Assembly: GCA_026129745.1 (NCBI GenBank)
Contig: JAHCHL010000003.1
Coordinates: 62,001 to 126,000, forward strand
Reading direction: 5' to 3'
From: Fimbriimonadales bacterium
GTDB lineage: Bacteria > Armatimonadota > Fimbriimonadia > Fimbriimonadales > ATM1
DNA length: 64,000 bases
In this document: in pieces, positions 55,329-63,949 of the stretch
How positions within the stretch are numbered: the first letter of the stretch is position 1
Layout: the number at the start of each line of letters is the position of its first letter
Translations under genes and position numbers: made by a program
Notes under the pieces: model-generated
Database searches by the model: none
What the model saw: the letters and a program-made list of their open reading frames with translations, nothing else
Told to the model about the DNA's origin: nothing

Positions 55329-56141
55329 GTGAGCCACAAACCGATCATCGGCTGTGTCCCTTATCTCAACGCGAGGCCGTTGATCGCATACTTCGAGACG
55401 GCCGAAGGTGCTGAAGTCGCCGATTTGGTCTTGGCTCCACCCTCAGTGCTCGCCGGAATGATCGAGCGCGGTGAAGTGGACGTCGCGCTCGCCAGCAGCT
55501 TCTTCGTTTTGGAAAAGCCAGACTACGCTGTAGCGCCGGCGTGCGGCATTAGTTCGCAAGGCTATGTCGAAAGTGTGCGCCTGTTTTCAAAGAAACCCTT
55601 CGATCAAATTGAATCGCTCGCCCTCGATCAAAGTTCGATGACATCGAACGCCCTCGCTCAAATCTTGCTCAGAGAAAGATACGGAACTGCTCCCGAAGCC
55701 GCACCCATGCCACCAAGCCTTTCAGAAATGATCGAACAAAACGATGCGGCAGTACTTATCGGCGATGCGGGAATGTCGTCTGAAGCTGACGGGCTGCAAG
55801 TGCTCGATCTCGGAGCCGTCTGGAATGAAATGACCGGCCTGCCTTTCGTATGGGCGTTATGGATCGGACAGCAGGAACGAGTGACGCCGCACGTCGTCGC
55901 GATCCTGAAAGAGGCCAAGCGATTCGGCTCGCAAAGAATTGAAGAGGTCGCGAAATCAGAGGCAGAGCGACTGGAAATGACTTATTCGCGAGCCCTGCGC
56001 TATTTGGCCGAAGTAATCGACTACGATCTGACAGACCGTCATTGGTCCGGACTCGCACATTTCGCGATCTTGTGCAGAAAGCATGGCTTTATCGGCGCAG
56101 ACGCTTTGCCGCCGATTGCGGGAGAAGCGCACGTCGGTTAG
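55329..56141 (+). CDS. mqnA: Chorismate dehydratase of the futalosine menaquinone pathway
   Basis: 270 residues, start GTG at 55329. MqnA converts chorismate to 3-enolpyruvylbenzoate, the first step of the futalosine route to menaquinone. The periplasmic-binding-like pattern IGCVPYLNARPLIAYF, RGEVDVALASSFFVLE, LDQSSMTSNALAQILL and AAVLIGDAGM is characteristic. No signal peptide. Implies that the organism uses menaquinone. Next gene recN begins 21 bases later. Confidence 0.93.
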   Translation: MSHKPIIGCVPYLNARPLIAYFETAEGAEVADLVLAPPSVLAGMIERGEVDVALASSFFVLEKPDYAVAPACGISSQGYVESVRLFSKKPFDQIESLALDQSSMTSNALAQILLRERYGTAPEAAPMPPSLSEMIEQNDAAVLIGDAGMSSEADGLQVLDLGAVWNEMTGLPFVWALWIGQQERVTPHVVAILKEAKRFGSQRIEEVAKSEAERLEMTYSRALRYLAEVIDYDLTDRHWSGLAHFAILCRKHGFIGADALPPIAGEAHVG

Positions 56142-56162
56142 GCGACGTCCAAACATAACAGC

Positions 56163-57818
56163 ATGCTGATCGAACTGACTGCCGAAAACGTCGCGATCAT
56201 CGATAAAGAGACCGTGCAGTTCGGTCCAGGTTTCACATCCATTACCGGCGAAACGGGTGCAGGCAAGTCGCTGATCGTCGACTCGATTTCACTTTGCTTG
56301 GGCGACCGAGCGGACTCGACGATTGTTCGATCGGGTGCGACACGCGCCTGGGTGCAAGCGGTGTTCGAAGTCGATGAGAGAATCAAAAATCGCATCGCTG
56401 AAAGAGGATATGCGATCGACGATGGGTTCCTTTACATTCAGCGTGAAATCGCAGCGGAAGGCCGCAGCCAGTGCCGCATCAACGGAAGACTGGCGCCTGT
56501 TGGCGTTCTAAAAGAAATCGGCGCATGGCTTGCCGACCTTCATGGCCAACACGACCATCAATCGCTACTCGATGCCGACAATCACTTGGCGATACTCGAT
56601 GATTGGATCGGTGAAAATGCGCTAACGCTTCGCGCAAGCGTCGGTTCCCAATTTGACAGGCTGTCGGAGCTTCGTTCGAGACTAAACGAACTGTTGCGAG
56701 GAGAACGCGAACGCGAGCAGCAGCTGGATCTGCTTAGGTTTCAAGTCGAAGAGTTGGAATCGGCGAATCTGCGCGTTGGAGAGATTGGCGAACTCGAAGC
56801 CGAGCTAAAGCGATTGCAGAATGCAGAAGCACTTGCAACTGAACTGAAAAGCGCAGCGACAAGCACATTTGAAGGCGATCCTTCTGCGAAAGATCTGCTG
56901 TCGGATGCTGTTAAGTCGCTCGAAGCTTCCGTTGCATTCGACGAACGGCTGCAAGCGATTCTGGATTCTCTAAGAACCTCCCTGTATACGCTCGACGACG
57001 CCATTGCAGAATTACGAATTGCGAGCGACACGGTCGAGTTCAACCCAACACGACTCGAAGAAATCGCAGGGAGAATCGATACACTCGCGCGTCTCCGACG
57101 AAAGTACGGAGACACCGAAGAGGAAATGCTCGCATTTCTCGAAACGGCGCGAATGAGAAAGAGTGATTTCGAGAACGCGGAAGCTGGACGTGAAATGCTC
57201 GAATCCGAAATCGTGGCCGCTGAGTCGGAACTGCGGATCGATTGCGACAAACTCTCGACGCTTCGCAAAACTAAAGCGGCCGAGTTTCAGAAAACAGTCT
57301 CAAAGGAGCTTACGGAGCTTGCCATGGCAAACGCGCGATTCGAAACGCGAATCTCTTCAAAAGAACCCGGACCGGACGGCGCAGACGAAATCGAATTCGT
57401 GTTCTCTGCCAACAAAGGCGAATCGCTGAAACCGCTTGCGAAGATTGCATCCGGAGGCGAGCTGAGTCGTGTGATGCTCGCGATCAAATGCGGCATGGCC
57501 GGACGTGGCGGCGTTCCGACCCTCATATTCGACGAAGTCGACGCCGGACTCGGAGGCGAGGCGGCAGCAGTCGTGGGCAAGAAGCTCGAAAGGCTCGCGC
57601 AAAACTATCAAGTGATCGTGATCACTCACTTGCCGCAGATCGCATGCCGCGCATCGAGCCAAATTCACATCGACAAAGTCGAGTCCGGCGGCCGAACCGT
57701 CGCTCGCGCAAAGCCGCTCTCGCCCGATGACCGCGTCCGTGAAATCGCAAGAATGCTTTCAGGGAAAAACGACAAGACCGCAGAAGCGCACGCGCGCGAG
57801 TTGCTGTCTTGGATGTAG
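56163..57818 (+). CDS. recN: DNA repair protein RecN
   Basis: 551 residues, SMC-like ATPase that helps repair double-strand breaks. Walker A SITGETGAGKSLIVDSISL, a central coiled coil (about 155-360), the ABC signature KIASGGELSRVMLAIK and Walker B LIFDEVDAGLGGEAAA. The start IELTAENVAIIDKETVQFGPGF is typical. Ends 66 bases before the secreted phospholipase-like gene. Confidence 0.96.
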   Translation: MLIELTAENVAIIDKETVQFGPGFTSITGETGAGKSLIVDSISLCLGDRADSTIVRSGATRAWVQAVFEVDERIKNRIAERGYAIDDGFLYIQREIAAEGRSQCRINGRLAPVGVLKEIGAWLADLHGQHDHQSLLDADNHLAILDDWIGENALTLRASVGSQFDRLSELRSRLNELLRGEREREQQLDLLRFQVEELESANLRVGEIGELEAELKRLQNAEALATELKSAATSTFEGDPSAKDLLSDAVKSLEASVAFDERLQAILDSLRTSLYTLDDAIAELRIASDTVEFNPTRLEEIAGRIDTLARLRRKYGDTEEEMLAFLETARMRKSDFENAEAGREMLESEIVAAESELRIDCDKLSTLRKTKAAEFQKTVSKELTELAMANARFETRISSKEPGPDGADEIEFVFSANKGESLKPLAKIASGGELSRVMLAIKCGMAGRGGVPTLIFDEVDAGLGGEAAAVVGKKLERLAQNYQVIVITHLPQIACRASSQIHIDKVESGGRTVARAKPLSPDDRVREIARMLSGKNDKTAEAHARELLSWM

Positions 57819-57883
57819 CGGAATTTGAATCATTGGCAATTGAAACTCACGCCTTGCCATGGAACCGTGTGTATACTGAGAGC

Positions 57884-58960
57884 ATGATTAGCGGTGCTCG
57901 TGTTTCGGCAATGGCGTTCGCCATGTCTGCCTTCGTATTGACTCCCCCTGCTTCGGCTTTCGACACGTGGTGGCATGCGGACGCGACACGGCAAGCGGCG
58001 GTCGGGAACGGCTTCAGCGCGGACGCCCGACTGACGATGCAAGTGACGAACTACATCTTGGACTTCTATGCGGGCCTGGCATCGCAACTGTATGATGCGA
58101 TCGGTGCAGATCCGGAAGCCGCTGAGTGGCGAAAGTTCGAAAACAGCGTTCAACTGGCCGATCCCGCCTTGCACTATTGTCACTTCGATGCGGTGTTTAC
58201 AACCGCCGATGTCGAAGCGAACTGGAAGACGCTCGAAGCGAACACGATCGCCGCGCTTAGAAAGTACGCGAAAGATCCGGTGGTCAAGCCCGGTCACAGG
58301 ACCATCGTTCTCTTGACTGTTCTTGGCGTTTCACTGCACATCGTGCAGGACTTCTACAGTCACAGCAACTGGATAGACCAGTTTTCCGCCTCCGAACCTG
58401 CGCCGATATGGTTCGACGTGCCGGCCGCCGAGCGAGAGAAGCTGACCATCAAATCTGGTGCATACCCCGCTGGATCGGCACCCGGGCAACCCGACCACGA
58501 CACCCTGAATAAAGACACAAGCCAACGGCCCGGGCACGCCCGCGCGTTTGACGTCGCGGCAAGGGCTTCTGTGGATTGGCTAAGAAGAATCATCGCGGAA
58601 ACGCCCGACTTCGATTGGGCGACGCTAAGGGGCTATGACGTTTCGATTGATGTGGTGTTGAGGCCGTTCCTTCGGGAGATCGATGCGACATTCTTGACAA
58701 GCAGCTCGATCGTCGTGAAGCACTTCGACGGAGAAAAGCCCGCAAGAATGATCTTCGATCAGGACCCGACTCGCAATTACAACAAAGCGACCACGGCGCT
58801 CTTCTTCTCGGCCGCGCGTTACAATCCTTATCTCCAAGCGGAGGGCAACGACGCTCTCTTGCCATCTCCCTATTGGGCTGGAATCAAAAAGTATCACGTC
58901 TACAGAGATATCGCAAATGGCCTTATCCTAAACGGAAAACGCTATCAAAAACCGCAGTAA
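57884..58960 (+). CDS. Secreted HET-C / zinc phospholipase C-like protein
   Basis: 358 residues from the ATG at 57884; the frame is open to 57809 but this ATG gives a proper signal peptide ending PPASA. The mature protein would start FDTWWHADATRQAA, close to the Trp-led zinc site of bacterial phospholipase C. LHYCHFDAV and the block SLHIVQDFYSHSNWID supply further His/Asp ligands, and PGQPDHDTLNKDTS is typical of HET-C-like members. A TATACT box lies 12 bases upstream. Substrate unknown; phospholipid or another phosphoester is likely. Confidence 0.75.
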   Translation: MISGARVSAMAFAMSAFVLTPPASAFDTWWHADATRQAAVGNGFSADARLTMQVTNYILDFYAGLASQLYDAIGADPEAAEWRKFENSVQLADPALHYCHFDAVFTTADVEANWKTLEANTIAALRKYAKDPVVKPGHRTIVLLTVLGVSLHIVQDFYSHSNWIDQFSASEPAPIWFDVPAAEREKLTIKSGAYPAGSAPGQPDHDTLNKDTSQRPGHARAFDVAARASVDWLRRIIAETPDFDWATLRGYDVSIDVVLRPFLREIDATFLTSSSIVVKHFDGEKPARMIFDQDPTRNYNKATTALFFSAARYNPYLQAEGNDALLPSPYWAGIKKYHVYRDIANGLILNGKRYQKPQ

Positions 58961-59013
58961 AAGTTGACGTTTCTCGCCCAATGGGCCTTAACTCAATGTG
59001 AACGCCATCGCAT

Positions 59014-59156
59014 CAAAACTCACAAAAACTGCTCCAATCCACAAGAATCGAATGATCGGATAATTGCAGTGATTTCGGTGACGGCGGTGACGAGTTAACA
59101 ATTCAAGTTCAAATCGTGAAGCAATTGTCAAGTGCTAAGTGACGAGTTAACAATTG
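59014..59156. repeat. Dispersed intergenic repeat, copy B, with a local direct repeat
   Basis: Pairs with copy A at 36374-36480 (33 of 36 matches in the core 59060-59095). In this copy GTGACGAGTTAACAATT occurs twice, at 59088-59104 and 59140-59156, 52 bases apart. It lies between two genes that end here (58960 and 59219), in the 258-base gap. No other feature is visible in the gap. Confidence 0.55.
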
Positions 59157-59218
59157 GGGTCAACAAAGTGAGTGCAAACGTCAGATCAAGCGTCAACCAA
59201 CAGGGCTTTAGTGGCGAG

Positions 59219-59632
59219 CTAATCTTTCGTCGTCGGCAGTTCGCTGTCTTGCGGGGGTTTGCTTCCGTCGGAGCGTTGCGGTTTCGTGTAACCGCCGAGA
59301 CCGTAAATGGTCGCGTCGATCCCTGTCGACCAACAAGCTTCGGTTGCCGCATCGATGACGCGAGATGACGCTAAATGCAGCTTGTCCATCTTCGCTTGCA
59401 GTTTCGCGACGACCTCCGGCGACTCGAACCGCAGTTTGTCGATCTCGTCTTGAAGTTCGCTTTTGATCTGAACGAACTCGCCGGTGTTTTTGGCGAGCTT
59501 GTCGATCTTGTCACGCGCCACCGCAAGCTGTAAAGCGGAGGACTCCTCGACTGACTTTGCCGAAACGGGCTCCGGCAATCGCGAGCATCCGAAGATGAGG
59601 AAAACAAAGAGGAACGCCACGCACTGCTTCAT
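59219..59632 (-). CDS. Coiled-coil lipoprotein
   Basis: 137 residues. The N-terminus KQCVAFLFVFLIFGC is a lipoprotein signal with a lipobox (LIFGC), so the mature protein is anchored by Cys16. Residues about 25-95 are rich in heptad-like Leu/Val/Lys/Glu (ALQLAVARDKIDKLAKN, LQDEIDKLRF, VVAKLQAKMDKLHL), a coiled coil. The tail is polar and probably disordered. Family not recognised. Twelve bases after the glycoside hydrolase on the same strand, so likely co-transcribed. Confidence 0.75.
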   Translation of the reverse strand: MKQCVAFLFVFLIFGCSRLPEPVSAKSVEESSALQLAVARDKIDKLAKNTGEFVQIKSELQDEIDKLRFESPEVVAKLQAKMDKLHLASSRVIDAATEACWSTGIDATIYGLGGYTKPQRSDGSKPPQDSELPTTKD

Positions 59633-59644
59633 GAGTGCATTATC

Positions 59645-61540
59645 CTACGAATCCGCAGGGTCTTGGGTTCGAAGAATCAGCGGCTCGGGTAGTTCCTCGA
59701 CGAATCGGATCGAACTCGTCGGTAATGTCGCAGGCAGATTCTGCATCGCCGTTTGCAGGCTCTTTCCGCCGTCCGGTCGAACGAGAAACACTTGGCCGCT
59801 GACGAAAATCCTGGGACCAGACGGCCGTCGAACAAGCTGTCTCGTGCCATAACCGGTCCTCGGATCGGGCCACGAGTATCGGATGAGGCCAGTCAGCGTC
59901 GCTTGGCCTCCAGAAAATCGCTGCTGTGCAGGGTCAGGCTTTGCCCTGCCCACCAACACGATCAGTCGGCGATTCGCTTCAAGTGGAACGCGAATGAACA
60001 GCCAGTCCTGTTCCGGATTTGGGTCAGTGTGCCAATCGATTTCAACGAATCCGACGCGGACGTGCCCAAGTTGAATAGTCCCGGCCTCCGGATAGCTCTC
60101 CGTTCGCGCCGAAGCGCCGCTGCTCGGTACCAAGACAAAAGACACTTCGGGTTTCGTCAAGGCCCGCGAAGCGGCAGGCGAAAGCCTCGCGGCGAGAGTC
60201 TGCAAGTCGTGCGGCTGTCCGCCGAATGTCGCGGTCGCAGAAATCCATTCGTCGACGGTCCGCTCGATTCGAACTCTCTCTTCCGGAGTCCGAATCAATC
60301 GCTTGCGATGAATGATCGAGCAAGCCTGAATGGCAACCTGCGCCGCAGGATCGGTGCTGAATTCAAAATTGGTCAGCGGAGCGCGAGAAGCAAGATGCTC
60401 TCTACGATTCGAGTACTCGCCGTAAATGCCTCGATAGAGTTGATGAAAGGCTAAGCCGGCAAAGCCGACGGTTCCTGCGCGCACCGTCATCTCGGCGACG
60501 AGCCTCGCATTGCCTCCTGGTGCGAGCTTGTCTCCGACCTCAGTGATGATCGTCGGCTTTCCACCGAGCCGAGCTTGGATCCGGTTGAGTCCAGGCTCCG
60601 GCCTTAGATCGCTGGGCTTGATCGGCCCATTCACGTTTGCGTGGTCGCCGATCTCCGGATAAACATTGAGCCCATAAGCATCGCAGGGAGCAAAAGCGGA
60701 AAACGCTGCCCCCCCCGCAAATGGCGCCATGTCCGCTATCAGCAATGGCCTATCATTGCCGGTCTCCGCAATGATTGCGCTCTTGACTTCGGAGTAGGCA
60801 TCGGCAGTCGCTCGTGCGAGAATGCGAAATCGATCTGCTGGAGAATTCGCTGCGCGAATTCCCATCGAACTTTTGATTTGAGTTCTTGCGGTTTGCAAGC
60901 GATCCCAAATCCGCGAATTCGTTCGTTCAAGATCGCTCCCGAACCACATCACTTCATTCACAGGCTGAATGCCGAAAAGCGAAGGCGACGCTCCGAAACT
61001 TTTTCCCGTGTGAGGATTCCGTGTTCGCAGCAGCCTACGAATCCTTTCAATGACCGTTGCTCTGACATCTGGGTGCCAAATGCCGAGCGAAGTCGCATCA
61101 GGAGAAAACGTCGCAAAGTCTCGCGCATCTTGTGGCTGAATCTTGTCGCGACCGATTCCTCGGTTGAAATCCGTAAGCAGCATGTAAACACCGTACTTCT
61201 CGCAAAGCGCTTGCATTCGAAGCAGATCGTCGAGATCGCGGCGCGAAATGTCCAAAGGTGTTCGCTCGAAAATGCGGACACCTGAATCTGTCCACTCTCG
61301 ATACGGGGCGTTGATGCGGACAAAGTTGATGCCCATGCCGGACAGAAACCCGAATGCGCCTTCGTCTGTGAGAATGACTCCGAGGTTAGCGCCGAACAGC
61401 GGCACATCGCGACTGCCCGCCATAAACCGATCGCCTGAAGCCCGCAGCCTGTCGCCTCCTGCGAGAGGGGCATTGAGCTTCGGGTGGCAATAGTCATTCT
61501 GGGGAGCGACGGTGGAAATGGGGTAGTCGATCAACTCCAC
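59645..61540 (-). CDS. Glycoside hydrolase-like TIM-barrel protein (GH5-type clan A)
   Basis: 631 residues. A beta/alpha barrel in the first 400 residues carries the clan A pair: general acid E196 in LFGIQPVNEVMWFG and nucleophile E334 in KPTIITEVGD, each at the end of a strand. FLSGMGINFVRINAPYREW and DAYGLNVYPE support a cellulase-like fold. The C-terminal 200 residues are beta-rich and may bind carbohydrate. No clear signal peptide at this start. Precedes the lipoprotein gene by 12 bases. Exact family and substrate cannot be read by eye. Confidence 0.7.
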   Translation of the reverse strand: MELIDYPISTVAPQNDYCHPKLNAPLAGGDRLRASGDRFMAGSRDVPLFGANLGVILTDEGAFGFLSGMGINFVRINAPYREWTDSGVRIFERTPLDISRRDLDDLLRMQALCEKYGVYMLLTDFNRGIGRDKIQPQDARDFATFSPDATSLGIWHPDVRATVIERIRRLLRTRNPHTGKSFGASPSLFGIQPVNEVMWFGSDLERTNSRIWDRLQTARTQIKSSMGIRAANSPADRFRILARATADAYSEVKSAIIAETGNDRPLLIADMAPFAGGAAFSAFAPCDAYGLNVYPEIGDHANVNGPIKPSDLRPEPGLNRIQARLGGKPTIITEVGDKLAPGGNARLVAEMTVRAGTVGFAGLAFHQLYRGIYGEYSNRREHLASRAPLTNFEFSTDPAAQVAIQACSIIHRKRLIRTPEERVRIERTVDEWISATATFGGQPHDLQTLAARLSPAASRALTKPEVSFVLVPSSGASARTESYPEAGTIQLGHVRVGFVEIDWHTDPNPEQDWLFIRVPLEANRRLIVLVGRAKPDPAQQRFSGGQATLTGLIRYSWPDPRTGYGTRQLVRRPSGPRIFVSGQVFLVRPDGGKSLQTAMQNLPATLPTSSIRFVEELPEPLILRTQDPADS

Positions 61541-61646
61541 TCTCAGTTTGACGCCTAATGGCGGCGGAGATTTTCTCTTTGACGGGTGAACTTTCCAGCA
61601 AAAACTGCGTAGTTCTCACCGGGCGCAGCTTATGCGCCGGAGGTAA

Positions 61647-62330
61647 ATGAAAGTGAACACTCGAATTCTCTCAACTCTCGTTGTTGCTGTAGCCTGTGTT
61701 TCGCTCGCCATAGCCCAGGGTGGGCAAGGCGGTCAGCGCGGTCAAGGTGGCGGCGGCCAAGGCGGATTTGGCCAACGAATGGGTGGCGGCATGGGCGGCC
61801 CACAGATGCTCCAGTTGCCGGCCGTTCAGACTGAACTCAAACTGACGGAGACCCAAAAGACTCAGATCCAGCAGCTCCTCGAAGCCAATCGTCCGCAGAT
61901 GGGCGGCGGGCAGCGTGGCGGCGGAGGCCAGGGATTCGACCCAGAAGCCATGCGCCAACAGCGCGAAAGGATGGAAGCTGAGGTCAAGAAGATCCTCAAC
62001 GAAGAACAATACGCCCGATACCAGCAGCTTAGCCTGCAGCAGCAAGGTCCGTCGGCCCTCGCGCGACCCGAAATAGCGAAGGAAGTCGGGTTGAGCGAGG
62101 CGCAGCAGAACCAAATCCGCCAGATTCAGCAAGCCCAGCAAGAAACCATGCGAAGCATGATGCAGGGCGGTGGAGGTGGCGGCGATCGCCAGGCGATGAT
62201 GCAGCAGATGCAAGCCATGCGCGAAGAAACTGACAAGAAGATCCTTGCCGTGCTCAACTCTGACCAGCGCGCGAAGTGGGACTCCATGCTCGGCAAGCCG
62301 TTCAACTTCGGCCAAGGCCGAGGCGGCTAA
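61647..62330 (+). CDS. Periplasmic Spy/CpxP-like protein with Gly/Gln-rich segments
   Basis: 227 residues. Signal peptide (STLVVAVACVSLAIAQ) then a Gly/Gln-rich stretch, and two helical units that begin with the LTxxQ-type motif (LKLTETQKTQIQQLLE and VGLSEAQQNQIRQIQQ). Each ends in a segment such as ILNEEQYARYQQL or VLNSDQRAKWDSML. Spy-like proteins act as periplasmic chaperones under envelope stress. GGAGG ribosome site 4 bases before ATG. A possible ECF-type -35 (GAACTT) lies near 61588, weakly supported. Ends with a terminator. Confidence 0.8.
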   Translation: MKVNTRILSTLVVAVACVSLAIAQGGQGGQRGQGGGGQGGFGQRMGGGMGGPQMLQLPAVQTELKLTETQKTQIQQLLEANRPQMGGGQRGGGGQGFDPEAMRQQRERMEAEVKKILNEEQYARYQQLSLQQQGPSALARPEIAKEVGLSEAQQNQIRQIQQAQQETMRSMMQGGGGGGDRQAMMQQMQAMREETDKKILAVLNSDQRAKWDSMLGKPFNFGQGRGG

Positions 62331-62359
62331 GTTCAGAAGCCTACTCACCTAAGAAAAAT

Positions 62360-62385
62360 GGCTCGCAACCGGAAGGTTGCGAGCC
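62360..62385 (+). terminator. Bidirectional terminator after the Spy-like gene
   Basis: 11-base perfect stem GGCTCGCAACC / GGTTGCGAGCC with a GGAA loop. A T run follows at 62393-62397 on the plus strand and an A-rich stretch precedes it, so it can also end transcripts from the minus-strand gene at 62473. Confidence 0.85.
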
Positions 62386-62472
62386 AATTCACTTTTTGGT
62401 CTCACTTGTAAGGAGGTGCCGGCGGCCCATTAGCAACGCTGCCGGGGCCGCCGAAGAAAGGGGCCTCCCGCT

Positions 62473-62790
62473 TCAAGCAGTTGGCTGCGAAGAGCTTGGC
62501 CCTGACGGGTCAGATCCGGCAGACGAAGCATTGTCGCCGGACAGGATCCTTCTCGCTCGGTCCATGACCTCGCGATTGAGGTCGATGAGCTTCTGAATCG
62601 CGCGCCTGAGTCGACCGGCTTCCTCGTCCATGCAGTCCTGCGAAAGGATTTCGGCGCCTTGTCTGAGCATTCGCGCTTCTCGCCGTGCTTGCCGGGCGAT
62701 GCGAACGAGCCTGCGCACTTTGCGAAGCGGATGCATCGCAGCGCGCTCGATTGCGCTCACTTCCCGCCTGACGTCGAATTCAGTCAGCAT
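62473..62790 (-). CDS. Small helical charged protein of unknown function under a c-di-AMP riboswitch
   Basis: 105 residues, start ATG at 62790 with GGAGG 7-8 bases ahead. The sequence is almost entirely helical and rich in Arg and Glu (RKVRRLVRIARQARREARMLRQ, EEAGRLRRAIQKLIDL), with a disordered Ser/Pro tail. No membrane segment, no recognised family. The long leader contains a ydaO/yuaA riboswitch (62911-63025), so its expression should respond to c-di-AMP. It is the only gene in the unit before the terminator at 62360-62385. A GC hairpin without T run lies at 62420-62453. Confidence 0.7.
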   Translation of the reverse strand: MLTEFDVRREVSAIERAAMHPLRKVRRLVRIARQARREARMLRQGAEILSQDCMDEEAGRLRRAIQKLIDLNREVMDRARRILSGDNASSAGSDPSGPSSSQPTA

Positions 62791-62910
62791 TTTCAGACCT
62801 CCAAGGTTTATTTTGTGGACCGTTTAGTCCATTTGAATCCCCGCATTTCTGCGAGTCTTCTGCATGGAGCGTCTTCAACAGCACCGCGCTGTGCTTGTAT
62901 GGACACTCTC

Positions 62911-63025
62911 GATCCGCCTGCGGGGTTAGCTGTCGGGTTAGGGCCAAGAGCTACCCTTCCGTTTCCGGATTCACCCCAATAGTTGGGTCCCCCGCCCCGG
63001 CCTGGCGACCGGGTTCGGCTGAATC
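62911..63025 (-). promoter_or_regulatory. c-di-AMP riboswitch (ydaO/yuaA class)
   Basis: The minus-strand leader has the conserved blocks in order: AGCCGAACCCGGTC, GGGGGACCCAACTATTGG, GGGTGAATCC, AAGGGTAGCTCTTGG, and CCCGACAGCTAACCCCGCAG. These are the class signature (GCCGAAU, GGGGUGAAU, GGGUAGC, ACCCGUCAGCUAACCUCG). The aptamer ends 121 bases before the start codon; short hairpins but no strong terminator lie between. These riboswitches usually switch genes off when c-di-AMP is high. Confidence 0.85.
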
Positions 63026-63028
63026 CAT

Positions 63029-63034
63029 ATTATA
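63029..63034 (-). promoter_or_regulatory. -10 box of the riboswitch transcript
   Basis: TATAAT on the minus strand, about 7 bases before the start of the aptamer. No good -35 hexamer is seen 17 bases upstream. The rest of 62791-63163 holds the riboswitch leader and the 5' region of panB, with no further gene. Confidence 0.55.
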
Positions 63035-63163
63035 CAGGACAACTGACCTAAAGGAGCACGGAAATCTTTATCAGTGTTTCGAACAGCGCAACGTCGAGCC
63101 AAAGCACCGAGCCTTTTGAAGGCCAAGATCCGGGCGAGCACCCCGAAGTAAACTGCCGGTTCC

Positions 63164-63949
63164 ATGCCGGAAAGAGTGACCGCGCCAAAGATTCGCGCGA
63201 TGAAGGGCAACCAGAAGATTGTTTGCCTCACAGCATATGACCAACCGAGCGCTGCGATCGCCGATGCCGCCGGAGTCGATCTCATCTTAGTCGGCGACTC
63301 GGTCGGCAACGTCGTGTTGGGATACGAAAACACCTTGCCGGTTTCATTGGATGACATGATTCATCACACCCGCGCTGCAGCGAAGGGCACCAAAAGTGCG
63401 CTGCTTGTTGCGGACATGCCGTTCGGTTCGTATCAATCGAGCGTCGAAGATGCAGTTCGTTCGGGTATCGCCTTGATCAAAGCCGGCGCAGAAGCGGTGA
63501 AGCTGGAAGGCGATTACGTGGACGCGATACAGGCGCTCATGAAAGCAGGAATTCCGGTGATGGGACACGTCGGAATGACGCCGCAAAGCGTGAACGTTTT
63601 CGGCGGATTCAAAGTACAAGGACGCGGCAAACAAGCCGACGCGGTTTTGGAAGCGGCAAAGCGAATCGAAGGCGCGGGCGCGTTCTCAATCGTATTGGAG
63701 ATGATCCCGAGTGTAGTCGCCGACAAAATCACGCGCGAGCTTTCGATTCCCACAATCGGCATCGGCGCAGGGCCTGATTGTGACGGCGAAGTGCAAGTGT
63801 TTCACGACATCATGGGTTTGCATCCCGGCGATCCGTACAAACACACGCGCAGATTCTTGAACGCATACGAAGCGATGACGCTTGCAGCGGTCGAGTACGC
63901 GAAAGGCGTCCGCGAGGGCACGTTCCCAACGAAAGACAACAGCTTCTGA
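63164..63949 (+). CDS. panB: 3-Methyl-2-oxobutanoate hydroxymethyltransferase
   Basis: 261 residues. First committed step of pantoate synthesis. KIVCLTAYDQPSAAIADAAGVDLILVGDSVGNV, DMPFGSYQ, GHVGMTPQSVN and IGIGAGPDCDGEVQVFHD are typical of PanB. Start ATG at 63164. It ends TGATG with the next frame, so panC is translationally coupled. panD is at 21.2 kb. Confidence 0.96.
   Translation: MPERVTAPKIRAMKGNQKIVCLTAYDQPSAAIADAAGVDLILVGDSVGNVVLGYENTLPVSLDDMIHHTRAAAKGTKSALLVADMPFGSYQSSVEDAVRSGIALIKAGAEAVKLEGDYVDAIQALMKAGIPVMGHVGMTPQSVNVFGGFKVQGRGKQADAVLEAAKRIEGAGAFSIVLEMIPSVVADKITRELSIPTIGIGAGPDCDGEVQVFHDIMGLHPGDPYKHTRRFLNAYEAMTLAAVEYAKGVREGTFPTKDNSF

Noticed and set aside
54203-55414. A 403-residue open frame in another frame of the DASS transporter gene
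   Set aside because: Arg/His/Asp-rich shadow; the transporter frame has clear membrane helices and both SNT motifs.
62420-62453. GC-rich hairpin after the small helical protein gene as a terminator
   Set aside because: 9-base stem with a 16-base loop and no T run; the stronger bidirectional hairpin at 62360-62385 is the better terminator.
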